From contig JAWXBY010000159.1 in assembly GCA_034440355.1 (NCBI GenBank), positions 1-64,000 on the forward strand: a stretch of DNA of 64,000 bases. The letters run 5' to 3'. The stretch's first letter is position 1. Every line of letters starts with the position of its first letter. Below are positions 16,689 through 25,662 of this stretch, piece by piece. The DNA comes from SZUA-430 sp034440355 (GTDB taxonomy: Bacteria; Pseudomonadota; Alphaproteobacteria; Micropepsales; Micropepsaceae). The notes under the pieces were generated by a model that had not been told where the DNA came from, did no database searches, and saw only the letters and a program-made list of their open reading frames with translations. The position numbers were made by a program, and so were the translations under genes.

Positions 16689-18128
16689 ATGTTCGGTAAG
16701 CGTCCCGGAGCAGGCGAAGCACCGCCGCCGCGGCCAAAACCCGCGGCGCCTGCGCCTGCGGCTGCGAAGACCGCGGCACCACCGCCGGCGGCGTTAAAGC
16801 CGCGTGGGGAGATGCCGCCGGTGCCGCCGCCGATCACGGTCGACAACCGGTCGGAGCAGTACTACGAAATCAAGACGACGATCTTCAATGCGCTGATCGA
16901 TACGATCGATCTGGCGCAGCTCGCGCAACTCGACGCGGAATCGGCGCGCGAGGAAATCCGCGACATCGTCAACGAAATCATCGCGATCAAGAACGTCGTG
17001 ATGTCGATCGCAGAGCAGGAACAGCTGCTCGGCGACATATGCAACGACGTTCTGGGTTACGGTCCACTGGAGCCGCTGCTGGCGCGCGACGACATCGCCG
17101 ACATCATGGTCAACGGTGCCGAGCGGGTGTTCATCGAAGTCGCTGGCAAAGTGCAGCTGACCAACATCCGCTTCCGCGACAACGCGCAGCTGATGAACAT
17201 CTGCCAACGCATCGTGAGCCAGATCGGCCGCCGCGTCGACGAATCGTCGCCGATATGCGACGCGCGCTTGCCGGACGGTTCTCGCGTCAACGTCATCGCG
17301 CCGCCGTTGTCGATCGACGGGCCCACGCTCACCATTCGTAAGTTCAAGAAAGACAAGCTGAAGATGGCGGATTTGGTCCGCTTCGGCTCGATCTCGCCGG
17401 AAGGCGGGAAGGTCTTGGACATCATCGGCAACTGCCGCTGCAACGTCTTGATCTCCGGCGGTACGGGTTCGGGCAAGACGACGTTGCTCAACATGATGAC
17501 GGCGTTCATCGACCTCGATGAGCGTGTGATCACCTGCGAAGACGCCGCCGAGCTTCAATTGCAGCAGCCGCACGTCGTGCGGTTGGAAACGCGTCCGCCG
17601 AACCTTGAGGGCTCCGGCGAAATCACCATGCGCGATTTGGTCAAGAACTGTCTGCGTATGCGTCCGGAACGGATCATCGTGGGCGAGGTCCGCGGACCCG
17701 AAGCGTTCGACTTGCTGCAGGCGATGAACACGGGCCACGACGGCTCGATGGGTACGCTCCACGCCAACAGCCCGCGCGAGGCGCTGCAACGCGTCGAATC
17801 GATGATCACCATGGGCGGCTATAATCTGCCGTCAAAGACCATCCGCGAAATGGTGACAGGCGCCATCGACGTCATCGTTCAGGCCGCGCGTCTGCGCGAC
17901 GGCTCGCGCCGCATCACGCATATCACGGAAGTTATCGGGCTCGAAGGCGACGTGGTCATCACGCAGGATCTGTTCCTGTACGAGATCACGGGCGAGGACG
18001 AGTCCGGCCGCGTCAAGGGGCGGCATGTTTCAACCGGCATTTCGCGGCCGGCGTTCTGGGAACGCGCACGTTATTACAATCGCGAGAAAGAGCTGCTCGA
18101 GGCACTCGAAGCGGCGGCCGCAACGTAG
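16689..18128 (+). CDS. cpaF: CpaF/TadA secretion ATPase
   Basis: A 479-residue hexameric ATPase that drives assembly and retraction of the Tad pilus at the inner membrane. It has a proline/alanine-rich N-terminal tail (residues 1-50), then the N-terminal helical region, Walker A GGTGSGKT (about residues 257-264), an Asp box with CEDAAELQL, the Walker B/secretion-ATPase signature RMRPERIIVGEVRGPEA and the His box MGTLHANSP. It follows cpaE by six bases. Confidence 0.97.
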   Translation: MFGKRPGAGEAPPPRPKPAAPAPAAAKTAAPPPAALKPRGEMPPVPPPITVDNRSEQYYEIKTTIFNALIDTIDLAQLAQLDAESAREEIRDIVNEIIAIKNVVMSIAEQEQLLGDICNDVLGYGPLEPLLARDDIADIMVNGAERVFIEVAGKVQLTNIRFRDNAQLMNICQRIVSQIGRRVDESSPICDARLPDGSRVNVIAPPLSIDGPTLTIRKFKKDKLKMADLVRFGSISPEGGKVLDIIGNCRCNVLISGGTGSGKTTLLNMMTAFIDLDERVITCEDAAELQLQQPHVVRLETRPPNLEGSGEITMRDLVKNCLRMRPERIIVGEVRGPEAFDLLQAMNTGHDGSMGTLHANSPREALQRVESMITMGGYNLPSKTIREMVTGAIDVIVQAARLRDGSRRITHITEVIGLEGDVVITQDLFLYEITGEDESGRVKGRHVSTGISRPAFWERARYYNREKELLEALEAAAAT

Positions 18129-18161
18129 GGAGATGGAGCGAACAAGCTCCATGACGCCGCG

Positions 18162-19154
18162 ATGGATCAATCAACACTCATTCTGATGGCGATCGCGCTG
18201 ACCGTGGCGCTCGCCGTCGGCGGTGTCGCATTCGCGTTTCTGGGCGCGAGCGACTCGAATAGGGCGACAAAGCGCGTCGCATCGGTGTCGCGGGGCCGCG
18301 CGTCGGCCAAGTCAACCGCGGACACCGGCGGCGAGTCGACCGCAAAGCGCCGCAAGCAGGTGCAAGAAACGCTCAAGGAAATCGACCGCAAAGCGGAGGC
18401 GGTCAAGCAGCGTCCGACGCTCGGCGCGATGCTGCAGCAGGCCGACTGGAACATCGATGCGCGCATGTTCCACATCATCACCATCGGCGTCGGCGTGGTC
18501 ACGATGGCCGCGTTCTTTATCCTGGGCTATTCTTGGTACGTGGCGATCGGAATCGGCTTTGCCGTCGGTTTCGGCCTGCCGCGGTGGCTGCTTGGGTTCA
18601 CGATCAAGCGCCGCAAGAAGGCGTTCACGCGGGAATTCGCAAACGCCATCGACGTCATCGTGCGCGGCGTGAAGGCCGGCCTCCCGCTCAACGAGTGCTT
18701 GAAGATCATCGCCAACGAGTCGGGCGAACCGGTCGGGCCGGAGTTCAAGCAAATCCTCGAGGGGATGAAAGTCGGCGTGACGCTGGAAGACGCCTTGAAG
18801 AAAATGTACGACCGCATGCCGATTCCCGAAGTGAACTTCTTCCAGATCGTGCTGACCATTCAGCAAAAGACGGGCGGCAACTTGTCGGAAGCGCTGGGCA
18901 ACCTGTCGGGCGTGCTACGCGACCGCAAGCGTTTGCACGGCAAGATCCAGGCGCTGTCGTCGGAAGCGAAGGCGTCGGCCGGCATCATCGGTTCGCTGCC
19001 GATCGTGGTCATGGGCCTCGTCTACGCGACGACGCCCGAATACATCGCGCTTTTGTTCACGGAACGCTTCGGCAATTTCTTGCTGCTGTGTTGCGCGGTG
19101 TGGATGTCGCTCGGCATCCTGGTGATGAAGAAGATGATCGAGTTCAAGTACTGA
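18162..19154 (+). CDS. tadB: Tad inner-membrane platform protein TadB
   Basis: A 330-residue T2SSF-domain protein. A transmembrane helix lies at the N-terminus (about residues 5-28), two in the middle (about 105-145) and two at the C-terminus (about 270-320). The cytoplasmic T2SSF domain holds FANAIDVIVRGVKAGLPLNECL and FFQIVLTIQQKTGGNLSEALGNLS. With TadC it forms the platform engaged by CpaF. A small stem (TGGAGC-GAACAA-GCTCCA, 18134-18151) lies in the 33-bp gap after cpaF. Confidence 0.96.
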   Translation: MDQSTLILMAIALTVALAVGGVAFAFLGASDSNRATKRVASVSRGRASAKSTADTGGESTAKRRKQVQETLKEIDRKAEAVKQRPTLGAMLQQADWNIDARMFHIITIGVGVVTMAAFFILGYSWYVAIGIGFAVGFGLPRWLLGFTIKRRKKAFTREFANAIDVIVRGVKAGLPLNECLKIIANESGEPVGPEFKQILEGMKVGVTLEDALKKMYDRMPIPEVNFFQIVLTIQQKTGGNLSEALGNLSGVLRDRKRLHGKIQALSSEAKASAGIIGSLPIVVMGLVYATTPEYIALLFTERFGNFLLLCCAVWMSLGILVMKKMIEFKY

Positions 19155-19167
19155 GGGGAACGGCGCC

Positions 19168-20142
19168 ATGGTGAAATTTATCAACCTCCTCTTCGACCGT
19201 GAATTCGTCGTTTCGGTTCTGGCGGCGGTTGCCGTGTTCGCCACCATTCTGACGCTGGCCTATCCGCTGCTCGCGGGCGACAAGCTGGCGGCGCGCTTGA
19301 AGAGCGTCGCCGCGCGGCGCGACGAGCTGCGGCGGATTCAGCGTGAGGCCTTGAACAATAAGAAGGGTTCGTCCGGATCGTTGCGTTCGACGCCCGTCGG
19401 CTTCATGAAGCAGACGATCGAAAAGCTGAACCTGCGCAACATCCTCGAATCGCCGAACACGAAGGAAAAGCTGTCGCGCGCGGGTTATCGCGGCCAAGCA
19501 GCGATTTACGCCTTCATGTTCTTCCGCTTCGTCATGCCGTTCATCGTGTTCTTGGCGCTGGTCGTCTATCTGTTCTTGATGTCGAAACACAATATTCCGC
19601 CGATCGGCAAAGTCGGCATTGCGTTCGGCGGCGCGTTCGCGGGCTTCTATTTTCCCGACCTCTACGTCCAGAACATCATCGACAAGCGCATGAACTCGAT
19701 CCTGAGGGCGTTTCCCGACGCGCTGGACTTGCTGTTGATCTGCGTGGAATCCGGTATGTCGGTCGAAGCGGCGTTCAATAAAGTCGCATCCGAAATCGGC
19801 AGCCAGTCGGTGGAACTCGCCGAAGAATTCGCGCTGACGACGGCGGAACTTTCGTACTTGCCGGATCGCCGGCAGGCTTACGAGAATCTCGGCAAACGTT
19901 GTTCGCATCCGGGCGTGCGCGCGGTGTGTACGTCACTGATCCAGGCTGAGCGTTATGGTACGCCGCTGGGCACGGCGCTTCGCGTCATGGCGCTTGAAAA
20001 CCGTGAAATGCGCATGATGGAAGCGGAAAAGAAGGCGGCCTCGCTGCCGGCGAAGCTGACCGTGCCGATGATCGTGTTCTTCCTGCCGGCCCTGTTCATC
20101 GTCATTTTGGGCCCGGCGTCGATCAAGATCATGGCTCTCTGA
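19168..20142 (+). CDS. tadC: Tad inner-membrane platform protein TadC
   Basis: A 324-residue second T2SSF platform protein, partner of TadB. TM segments lie at about residues 12-33, 112-135, 140-160 and the C-terminus (VPMIVFFLPALFIVILGP). The T2SSF domain has FPDALDLLLICVESGMSVEAAFNKVA and LAEEFALTTAELSYLPDRRQAYENLG. It closes the cpaB-tadC series and is followed directly by an intrinsic terminator. Confidence 0.96.
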   Translation: MVKFINLLFDREFVVSVLAAVAVFATILTLAYPLLAGDKLAARLKSVAARRDELRRIQREALNNKKGSSGSLRSTPVGFMKQTIEKLNLRNILESPNTKEKLSRAGYRGQAAIYAFMFFRFVMPFIVFLALVVYLFLMSKHNIPPIGKVGIAFGGAFAGFYFPDLYVQNIIDKRMNSILRAFPDALDLLLICVESGMSVEAAFNKVASEIGSQSVELAEEFALTTAELSYLPDRRQAYENLGKRCSHPGVRAVCTSLIQAERYGTPLGTALRVMALENREMRMMEAEKKAASLPAKLTVPMIVFFLPALFIVILGPASIKIMAL

Positions 20143-20161
20143 CAGGCAGTCACGAGATTTG

Positions 20162-20199
20162 AAAAGAGCCCGAAGGCGACTTCGGGCTCTTTTCTTTTG
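20162..20199 (+). terminator. intrinsic terminator of the cpa/tad operon
   Basis: The stem AAAAGAGCCCGAAG with CTTCGGGCTCTTTT, loop GCGA, is followed by CTTTT. It lies 20 bp after the tadC stop and is a textbook rho-independent terminator. Confidence 0.93.
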
Positions 20200-20216
20200 C
20201 GCGGGCTCTCGCGCAC

Positions 20217-20248
20217 AAAAAAAGCCGCATCCCGAAGGATGCGGCTTT
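20217..20248 (-). terminator. intrinsic terminator of tadD (leftward)
   Basis: The hairpin AAAGCCGCATCC-CGAA-GGATGCGGCTTT is followed, on the minus strand, by a run of seven T. It lies 18 bp past the tadD-like stop. With the tadC terminator it insulates the two convergent units. Confidence 0.93.
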
Positions 20249-20265
20249 GATCGGTTAGGCTTGGT

Positions 20266-21462
20266 CTATTGGGAGGCGTTCGCAACCGAGACGGCCGACG
20301 ACCGGCGATAGACGTCATAGGTTTTGCGCAGCACCGGGGTCGGTTTGCCGGTCGCTTGGTTCGACGCGATCGGTTTCGTCTGGGGTGCGGGCGCGATCGG
20401 CGTTGCGACGGTTTCGGCTTGCGGCGCAGGGGCCGCTTGCGCCGACTTTTCCACCGGAGCGGGGGCCGACGGCGCCATCTGGTCACCATCGTCTGTGATC
20501 GGGGCCATCATATAGGGGGGTAGCTTTGGCTTGGCCGGTTCCTTGGGCGCGGCAGCGGGTTGCGCTTCGGCGCTCTGCGGCGCCGGCGTTTCGGCGGCGG
20601 CGATTGCGGGTGCGACGACGGGCGCGGCCGACGTCTTGGCGGGGGCCACCGGCGCGGGCGGCGGGAGTTCCTGGACGTTGATCTTGGCGTTGCGGGCGTC
20701 GAATTGGCGCATAACGGTGATGTTGTTGGTCGCTTCGCTGGGGGCGAGGTCTTCGCGGGCCAACTGCTCCGCTTCGACGACGTTGCCTCTGAGCGTTTCG
20801 ACCATCGCCAGGTTCTGGCGCATCTGAGCCGTCGCGTCGGGACGGGCGACCAGGCGGCGGAAGGTGACCTCGGCCTGATCGAGGCGGCCGTCGAGCATCA
20901 TCGACATCGCCAGATTGCTCTCGACCACCGCATTGTTCGGCGAGATCGTCAGGGCGGCTTGATACATCTCGCGGGCGGTGGCGTGGCTGCCGGTTTGGTC
21001 GAGAGCGACACCGTAAGCCGACAAGGTCGTCCAATCGTCGCCTTGCATCTGCACCGAGCGCGAGAGGAAGGGTAGGGCGTCCTTCGCACGGCCCGAGGCG
21101 GTCAGCGCCTTGCCATACTCGGCCAGCACGCGGGTATCATCCGGCGCCTTCATAACCACGTCCTTGAGGACCGCGACAGCCTGACGCGCGCCGCCCATCA
21201 TGCGCAGATTGCGGGCGAAATTCAGCGCGGCGCCCGTGTCTTCGCGGTTTGCTTCGTAGCGTGCGCCCCAATAGGCGGCGCCACCGACGAAGTCCTGTGT
21301 GTCGGGTGCCGCCGTTTCCATGGCGGTGGCGGTGCGCGCGGCGTCGTCGTCGGTTGCCAACGTCGCAGTACCGCCGCAGCCCGCCAAGGCGGCGGCTGTC
21401 GCGGCGACGATCGCTATCCTGCTTGCGGTGCGCAAGAGGTCGCGGCTCGGTTTGAAGCCCAT
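20266..21462 (-). CDS. tadD: TadD-like tetratricopeptide lipoprotein
   Basis: A 398-residue lipoprotein with lipobox LAGC (Cys29). TPR-like helical repeats lie at about residues 70-245 (RVLAEYGKALTASGRAKDALPFLSRS, TLSAYGVALDQTGSHATAREMYQ, VESNLAMSMMLDGRLDQAEVTF). A long proline/alanine-rich C-terminal half follows (about 270-380). TadD proteins are scaffolds needed for Tad pilus assembly. GAGGG seven bases before the ATG supports the start. It is transcribed toward tadC and ends in its own terminator. Confidence 0.88.
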   Translation of the reverse strand: MGFKPSRDLLRTASRIAIVAATAAALAGCGGTATLATDDDAARTATAMETAAPDTQDFVGGAAYWGARYEANREDTGAALNFARNLRMMGGARQAVAVLKDVVMKAPDDTRVLAEYGKALTASGRAKDALPFLSRSVQMQGDDWTTLSAYGVALDQTGSHATAREMYQAALTISPNNAVVESNLAMSMMLDGRLDQAEVTFRRLVARPDATAQMRQNLAMVETLRGNVVEAEQLAREDLAPSEATNNITVMRQFDARNAKINVQELPPPAPVAPAKTSAAPVVAPAIAAAETPAPQSAEAQPAAAPKEPAKPKLPPYMMAPITDDGDQMAPSAPAPVEKSAQAAPAPQAETVATPIAPAPQTKPIASNQATGKPTPVLRKTYDVYRRSSAVSVANASQ

Positions 21463-21650
21463 GGGAGTACCCTCGCTAGAATCGAAAGCGGCCGGTCACG
21501 CATATGGGCAGACGGGTCGCAGGTTGATGCGGCCCTCATTTCGCCGCAAAGCGGATAACAAATGTTTAAGCATAATAGCGAGTTACCGATGCTTCCCGAC
21601 GCGGAAGCGTGCGCGTATAAGAATGGCATGAGGTGAGGGTCTCATTCGTG

Positions 21651-22670
21651 ATGCAAAGCGCGCGCTGGCTGATTGGCCCGCTGGTCGCTGTTGTCGCCGG
21701 CCTCATCATTGCGCCTTCACTCGCGCAAACCCCGCCGCCTGAGACGCAACGCATTTCGTTCCAGATCGCGACCGGTCCCGTCTCCGGCTCATACATTCGC
21801 GTCGGCGAGGCCATTGCCCGCATCATCAGCAATCCGCCGGGTCTTGCGCGTTGTGAGGCCGCCGGCGTTTGCGGGCCGGAGGGATTGATCGCGACGACAC
21901 GCTCGTCCAGCGGCTCGATTGTGAACGCGGTGTACGTGAATGCCGGACGCGTGAAGTCGGCGATCGTGCAGGCTGACATCGCGGCGGCGGCCTTCACGGG
22001 CGAAGGGCCGTTCGTGCAGAACGGACCACTCAAGAATTTGCGCGTGATCGCCCGGCTGCACGACGAGACGTTGCATCTCGTCGTCGGTTCGAAGTCGCGG
22101 ATCAAGATGTTTGCCGATCTTGCGGGCAAGCGCGTCGGCATCGACTCCAGCAAGGCCGCGACCAATTACACGGTTCGCAGCGTTCTGGCGGCGGCGAACA
22201 TGCCGACGCGGCGCCTGCGCCTGTCCTATCAGACGGCCGAGCAGGCGGCGCGCGATCTGCGCGACGGCAAGATCGACGCGTTCTTCGTCATCGGCGTGGC
22301 GCCGATCAATCTGGTCGACGGGTTGGTGCGACGCGGCCAGGCGAAAGTGATCGGGCTTGAGCCTTCGACGATTTCAGCGCTGGCCAAAAAGCAACCGATG
22401 CTGAGCCGGGGCGAGTTGCCGGACGATACCTATCGAACGTCGCGGCGGGTTGTGACCTTGAATGTCGCCAGCCTTTGGCTCGTCAACAAGTCCATGCCGC
22501 GCGATGTCGTGCAAGGCATCTTGCGGTCGTTGTGGAATCCCGCCAATCGCCCGGAGTTGGAGCGGCTGGGTGCGTGGTCGCGCACGATCAAAGTGGCCAA
22601 AGCAGCGGAGAATTTGCCGCTCCCCCTGCATGACGGGGCGCAACGCTTCTATGCGGAAGCCGGGCGGTAG
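21651..22670 (+). CDS. TAXI family TRAP-type solute-binding protein
   Basis: A 339-residue periplasmic binding protein of the TAXI class, which delivers small organic solutes to TRAP permeases. It has a signal peptide (cleavage near SLA-QT), then FQIATGPVSGSYIRVGEAIA, RSSSGSIVNAVYVNAGRVKSAIVQADIA and KRVGIDSSKAATNYTVRSVL, typical of the family. The start is ATG 21651, with GTG 21648 equally possible; GAGGTGAGGG lies just upstream. No TRAP permease gene adjoins it, so it may serve a distant transporter or have a sensory role. Confidence 0.85.
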   Translation: MQSARWLIGPLVAVVAGLIIAPSLAQTPPPETQRISFQIATGPVSGSYIRVGEAIARIISNPPGLARCEAAGVCGPEGLIATTRSSSGSIVNAVYVNAGRVKSAIVQADIAAAAFTGEGPFVQNGPLKNLRVIARLHDETLHLVVGSKSRIKMFADLAGKRVGIDSSKAATNYTVRSVLAAANMPTRRLRLSYQTAEQAARDLRDGKIDAFFVIGVAPINLVDGLVRRGQAKVIGLEPSTISALAKKQPMLSRGELPDDTYRTSRRVVTLNVASLWLVNKSMPRDVVQGILRSLWNPANRPELERLGAWSRTIKVAKAAENLPLPLHDGAQRFYAEAGR

Positions 22671-22676
22671 CTCCCC

Positions 22677-23276
22677 GTGGCGGCCGGGGGGACACGACAG
22701 CCGCTGTTCAGCTATCTCGCCATTCTTGCTCTCGGATTGATCCCGACGGCGGTGGTCACGCACTACTACGGCATTCTTCCCCAGCGTCTCGTCATTCAGT
22801 GGGACACGTTCGGCAACATCACCGTCATCGGCACCAAGCCGCGCACCGTGCTGATGATCGCCAATGTCGCCGCCGTCGTTGCGCTGACCGCGATTGCCGT
22901 CTCGATTTGGCAGCATCGGACGTTGCTTCAACTTGGGCTGCGGCGCGCCTTTCTGGGACTCAATTTCGCGCAGATCGTGGCGATAAATCTGGTGTGCGCG
23001 ATGTTGGTCAGCGACGCCCTGGGACTGCGGCTTACGCTCAAGCCGATGATCCCGCCGGCGATGGCGGTGCTTTTGTTCGCCGCCGGGATCTTGTTTTGGC
23101 GGATGCAGCAGGGGCAAGCCAACGCCGTCGTGCGCGCGGTGGCGATGGCGCTGATCGGCGGGTCGCTGGTGTTGCTGGCGTTCAGCGCGGTCGCGGTGAA
23201 TGCGGTTGTCGGCTATTTCGCGTCAGCGCTGGCTCTTCTGGCCATGGCGGCGCTGGCCTTGCCGCAGGAACGTTAG
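22677..23276 (+). CDS. DUF1648-like multi-pass membrane protein
   Basis: A 199-residue membrane protein with about six hydrophobic segments. Residues 30-55 (LPQRLVIQWDTFGNITVIGTKP) resemble the DUF1648 motif in which a conserved HWN/W-x-x-x-G-x-P loop follows TM1, as in SdpI-like proteins, so this is a moderately confident family match. It starts with GTG only six bases after the TAXI gene, suggesting co-transcription. Function is unknown. It is not a recognisable TRAP permease. Confidence 0.65.
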   Translation: MAAGGTRQPLFSYLAILALGLIPTAVVTHYYGILPQRLVIQWDTFGNITVIGTKPRTVLMIANVAAVVALTAIAVSIWQHRTLLQLGLRRAFLGLNFAQIVAINLVCAMLVSDALGLRLTLKPMIPPAMAVLLFAAGILFWRMQQGQANAVVRAVAMALIGGSLVLLAFSAVAVNAVVGYFASALALLAMAALALPQER

Positions 23277-23342
23277 CGTGGCGTTGCTGAGGGCGCGTGT
23301 GAGCGGTTAGAGTTCGAACTCCTCCACCGAACTGTCTGGGCC

Positions 23343-24725
23343 ATGATCATCAACGATTTGTTTGCGGCTTCGAGCCAAGGCGCTCTGCCGATTTATGCCG
23401 TCAGTCAGGCGATGCTCGAGAGTGCCTTGACGGGGCCCTTGGAGCGGCACGCGAAGTGGCTTCGCGCCGCCGGGTTCAATGCGGCGGCCGGCAAGCTTCA
23501 GTTGCTTCCCGGCGACGACGGCGTTGCGGGCGTCGTTTTCGGATTGGGCGGCGATGACGATCCCTTTGCTTGCGCTGCGTTGTCGTCGCAGTTGCCGGCG
23601 GGGACTTATGCGTTCGCGCTGACGCCGCCGGGGACGAGTGGCACGACGTTGGCTTTGGCCTGGGCGATGGGGGCGTATGCCTTCTCGCGTTACAAATCGC
23701 AGGAGCGTGCGAAGGCGCGGCCTGTCTTGTCTTGGCCCGCCGATGCAGATCAGGCGCAGGCGACGCGCGTGGCGCACGGGCTTTTTCTGGCGCGCGATCT
23801 CGTCAACACGCCGGCGAGCGACATGGGGCCTGCCGAATTGGCGCGCGCGGCGGAAGGTGTCGCGCGCGATCATGGAGCGCGGTTCTCGGTCATTGAAGGG
23901 CGGGCGCTGATCGAGCGGAATTATCCGATGATCTGGGCGGTTGGTGCGGGATCGCCGCGCTTGCCGCGGTTGATCGAACTTCGATGGGGTGACGACAAGC
24001 ATCCGCACGTGACGCTGGTGGGTAAGGGCGTGTGCTTCGATTCAGGTGGGCTCGACATCAAGCCGGCGAGCGCGATGCTGACCATGAAGAAGGACATGGG
24101 CGGGGCCGCGGCGGTGCTGGGCATCGCGCATATGGTGATGGATGCGAAGCTGCCGATTTCGTTGCGCGTGCTGATCCCGGCTGTCGAGAACAGCGTGTCG
24201 GGCGAGGCTTACCGGCCGGGCGACGTGTTGAAGAGCCGCAAGGGTTTGACGGTCGAGGTCGGCAACACCGACGCCGAGGGGCGGCTGGTGCTTGCGGATG
24301 CGCTGGCGGATGCGGATGCGGAAGCGCCCGAACTCTTGATCTGCATGGCGACGCTGACGGGGGCGGCACGCGTAGCGACGGGGTTCGACCTGCCGCCGTT
24401 CTTTACGCAAGACGATGCGCTGGCGGCGGATTTGATGCGTGCGTCGAGCCAAGAGTCGGATGCGATGTGGCGGTTGCCGTTGTGGCGCGGCTATCGCGGA
24501 TTGATCGAGAGCAGCGTCGCGGACCTTACGAACAATCCGAATTCGCCGAACGCCGGCGCGATTACGGCGGCTTTGTTTCTCGAGCGCTTTGTCGAGAAGG
24601 CAAAGGCGTTCGTTCATTTCGACATTGCGGCGTGGAACGACCGCGTGAAGCCGGGGCGGCCGCTCGGCGGCGAGGCGCAGGCGATCCGCGCCATCTTTGC
24701 GATGCTGAAGGCGCGGTATCAGTAG
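23343..24725 (+). CDS. M17 family leucyl aminopeptidase
   Basis: A 460-residue cytosolic metallo-aminopeptidase with two metal ions. The catalytic domain has GKGVCFDSGGLDIKPASAM (ligand and catalytic lysines and Asp), KKDMGGAA (Asp) and the family signature NTDAEGRLVLADAL (metal-binding Asp and Glu, catalytic Arg). The N-terminal domain is divergent and shorter than in PepA, as in the PepB/alphaproteobacterial subgroup. Its last seven bases overlap the end of the convergent hydroxyacid reductase gene. Confidence 0.93.
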   Translation: MIINDLFAASSQGALPIYAVSQAMLESALTGPLERHAKWLRAAGFNAAAGKLQLLPGDDGVAGVVFGLGGDDDPFACAALSSQLPAGTYAFALTPPGTSGTTLALAWAMGAYAFSRYKSQERAKARPVLSWPADADQAQATRVAHGLFLARDLVNTPASDMGPAELARAAEGVARDHGARFSVIEGRALIERNYPMIWAVGAGSPRLPRLIELRWGDDKHPHVTLVGKGVCFDSGGLDIKPASAMLTMKKDMGGAAAVLGIAHMVMDAKLPISLRVLIPAVENSVSGEAYRPGDVLKSRKGLTVEVGNTDAEGRLVLADALADADAEAPELLICMATLTGAARVATGFDLPPFFTQDDALAADLMRASSQESDAMWRLPLWRGYRGLIESSVADLTNNPNSPNAGAITAALFLERFVEKAKAFVHFDIAAWNDRVKPGRPLGGEAQAIRAIFAMLKARYQ

Positions 24726-25657
24726 CCGCGGTTGAAGTCGACGAGGTTTTCAGGCGGCAGTCCTTGATCCATGCGGCGGATCGTGTCGGCGACGTGACGC
24801 ATGAATGCCGCCGGGTCGGTCATCGCAGCGGCGTGCGGCGTCACCACGACTTTCGGATGCGACCACAGCGGGCTCGACTCGGGCAATGGTTCGGTCTGGA
24901 AGACGTCGAGCGTTGCGCCGCGCAGGTGTCCGCTGTCGAGGGCGGCGATCAGATCCTCTTCGATCAGGTGACCGCCGCGGGCGCAGTTGATGACGCACGC
25001 GCCTTTCGGCAATTGCGCGAAGGTCTTGGCGTTGAGGATGCCTTTGGTCTCCGGCGTCAGCGGCAAGAGGCACACCAGAATGTCGGTTTGCGCGAGGAAG
25101 GGCGCGAGGCCGTCTTGGCCATGGAACGTCTTGACGCCGTCGACTTTCTTCGGCGATGCGCTCCAGCCGGAGAGTTGGTAGTTCAGCGCCTTGAGCGCCG
25201 CGGCTGCGTGTTGGCCGAGGACGCCGAAGCCCAAGATGCCGACGCGAACGGCGTCTGCGCGCGGTATGGCGAATTGCTTCCACTTGTGCGCCGCCTGCAA
25301 CTGGCCGAGATCGCTGACGCGGCGGTGCCAATAGAGCGTGTGGAGCACGACGTATTCCGTCATGCCTTGGCTCAGCGTGTCGTCGACGACGCGCGAGAGC
25401 GGTACGTGCCGGGGGTAGGTCGTGTCGGCGACGATGCCGTCGACGCCGGCGCCCATCGAGAAGACGACTTTGAGATTCGGATAGCGCTTCAGGCTGCCGG
25501 GTTTCGGTTTCCAGGCGACGCAGTAGACGATGTCGGCCGGCTGCGCGTCTTCCTCACCGATGCGGATGTCGAGCTCCGGCATCAGGCGGCGCAGATGATC
25601 GGTCCACATTTCATGCCGCGTGGCGACGGCCTGAAACAGGAGCGCGCCTTTGGGCAT
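24719..25657 (-). CDS. D-2-hydroxyacid dehydrogenase, GhrA-like glyoxylate/hydroxypyruvate reductase
   Basis: A 312-residue NAD(P)H-dependent reductase. The dinucleotide motif GILGFGVLGQHAA is at about residues 139-151. Catalytic residues are seen as the Arg in INCARGGHLIEEDL, the Glu in VFQTEPLPESSPLW and the His in TPHAAAMT. The short N-terminal domain and GAGVDG motif fit the GhrA subgroup, which reduces glyoxylate or hydroxypyruvate. It lies five bases after the cytochrome c gene on the same strand, so it is co-transcribed. Confidence 0.88.
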   Translation of the reverse strand: MPKGALLFQAVATRHEMWTDHLRRLMPELDIRIGEEDAQPADIVYCVAWKPKPGSLKRYPNLKVVFSMGAGVDGIVADTTYPRHVPLSRVVDDTLSQGMTEYVVLHTLYWHRRVSDLGQLQAAHKWKQFAIPRADAVRVGILGFGVLGQHAAAALKALNYQLSGWSASPKKVDGVKTFHGQDGLAPFLAQTDILVCLLPLTPETKGILNAKTFAQLPKGACVINCARGGHLIEEDLIAALDSGHLRGATLDVFQTEPLPESSPLWSHPKVVVTPHAAAMTDPAAFMRHVADTIRRMDQGLPPENLVDFNRGY

Positions 25658-25662
25658 TCAGA

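Noticed and set aside
16794..17789. Minus-strand frame of 331 codons opposite cpaF
   Set aside because: Shadow of a highly conserved ATPase gene; composition is typical of GC-driven antisense frames.
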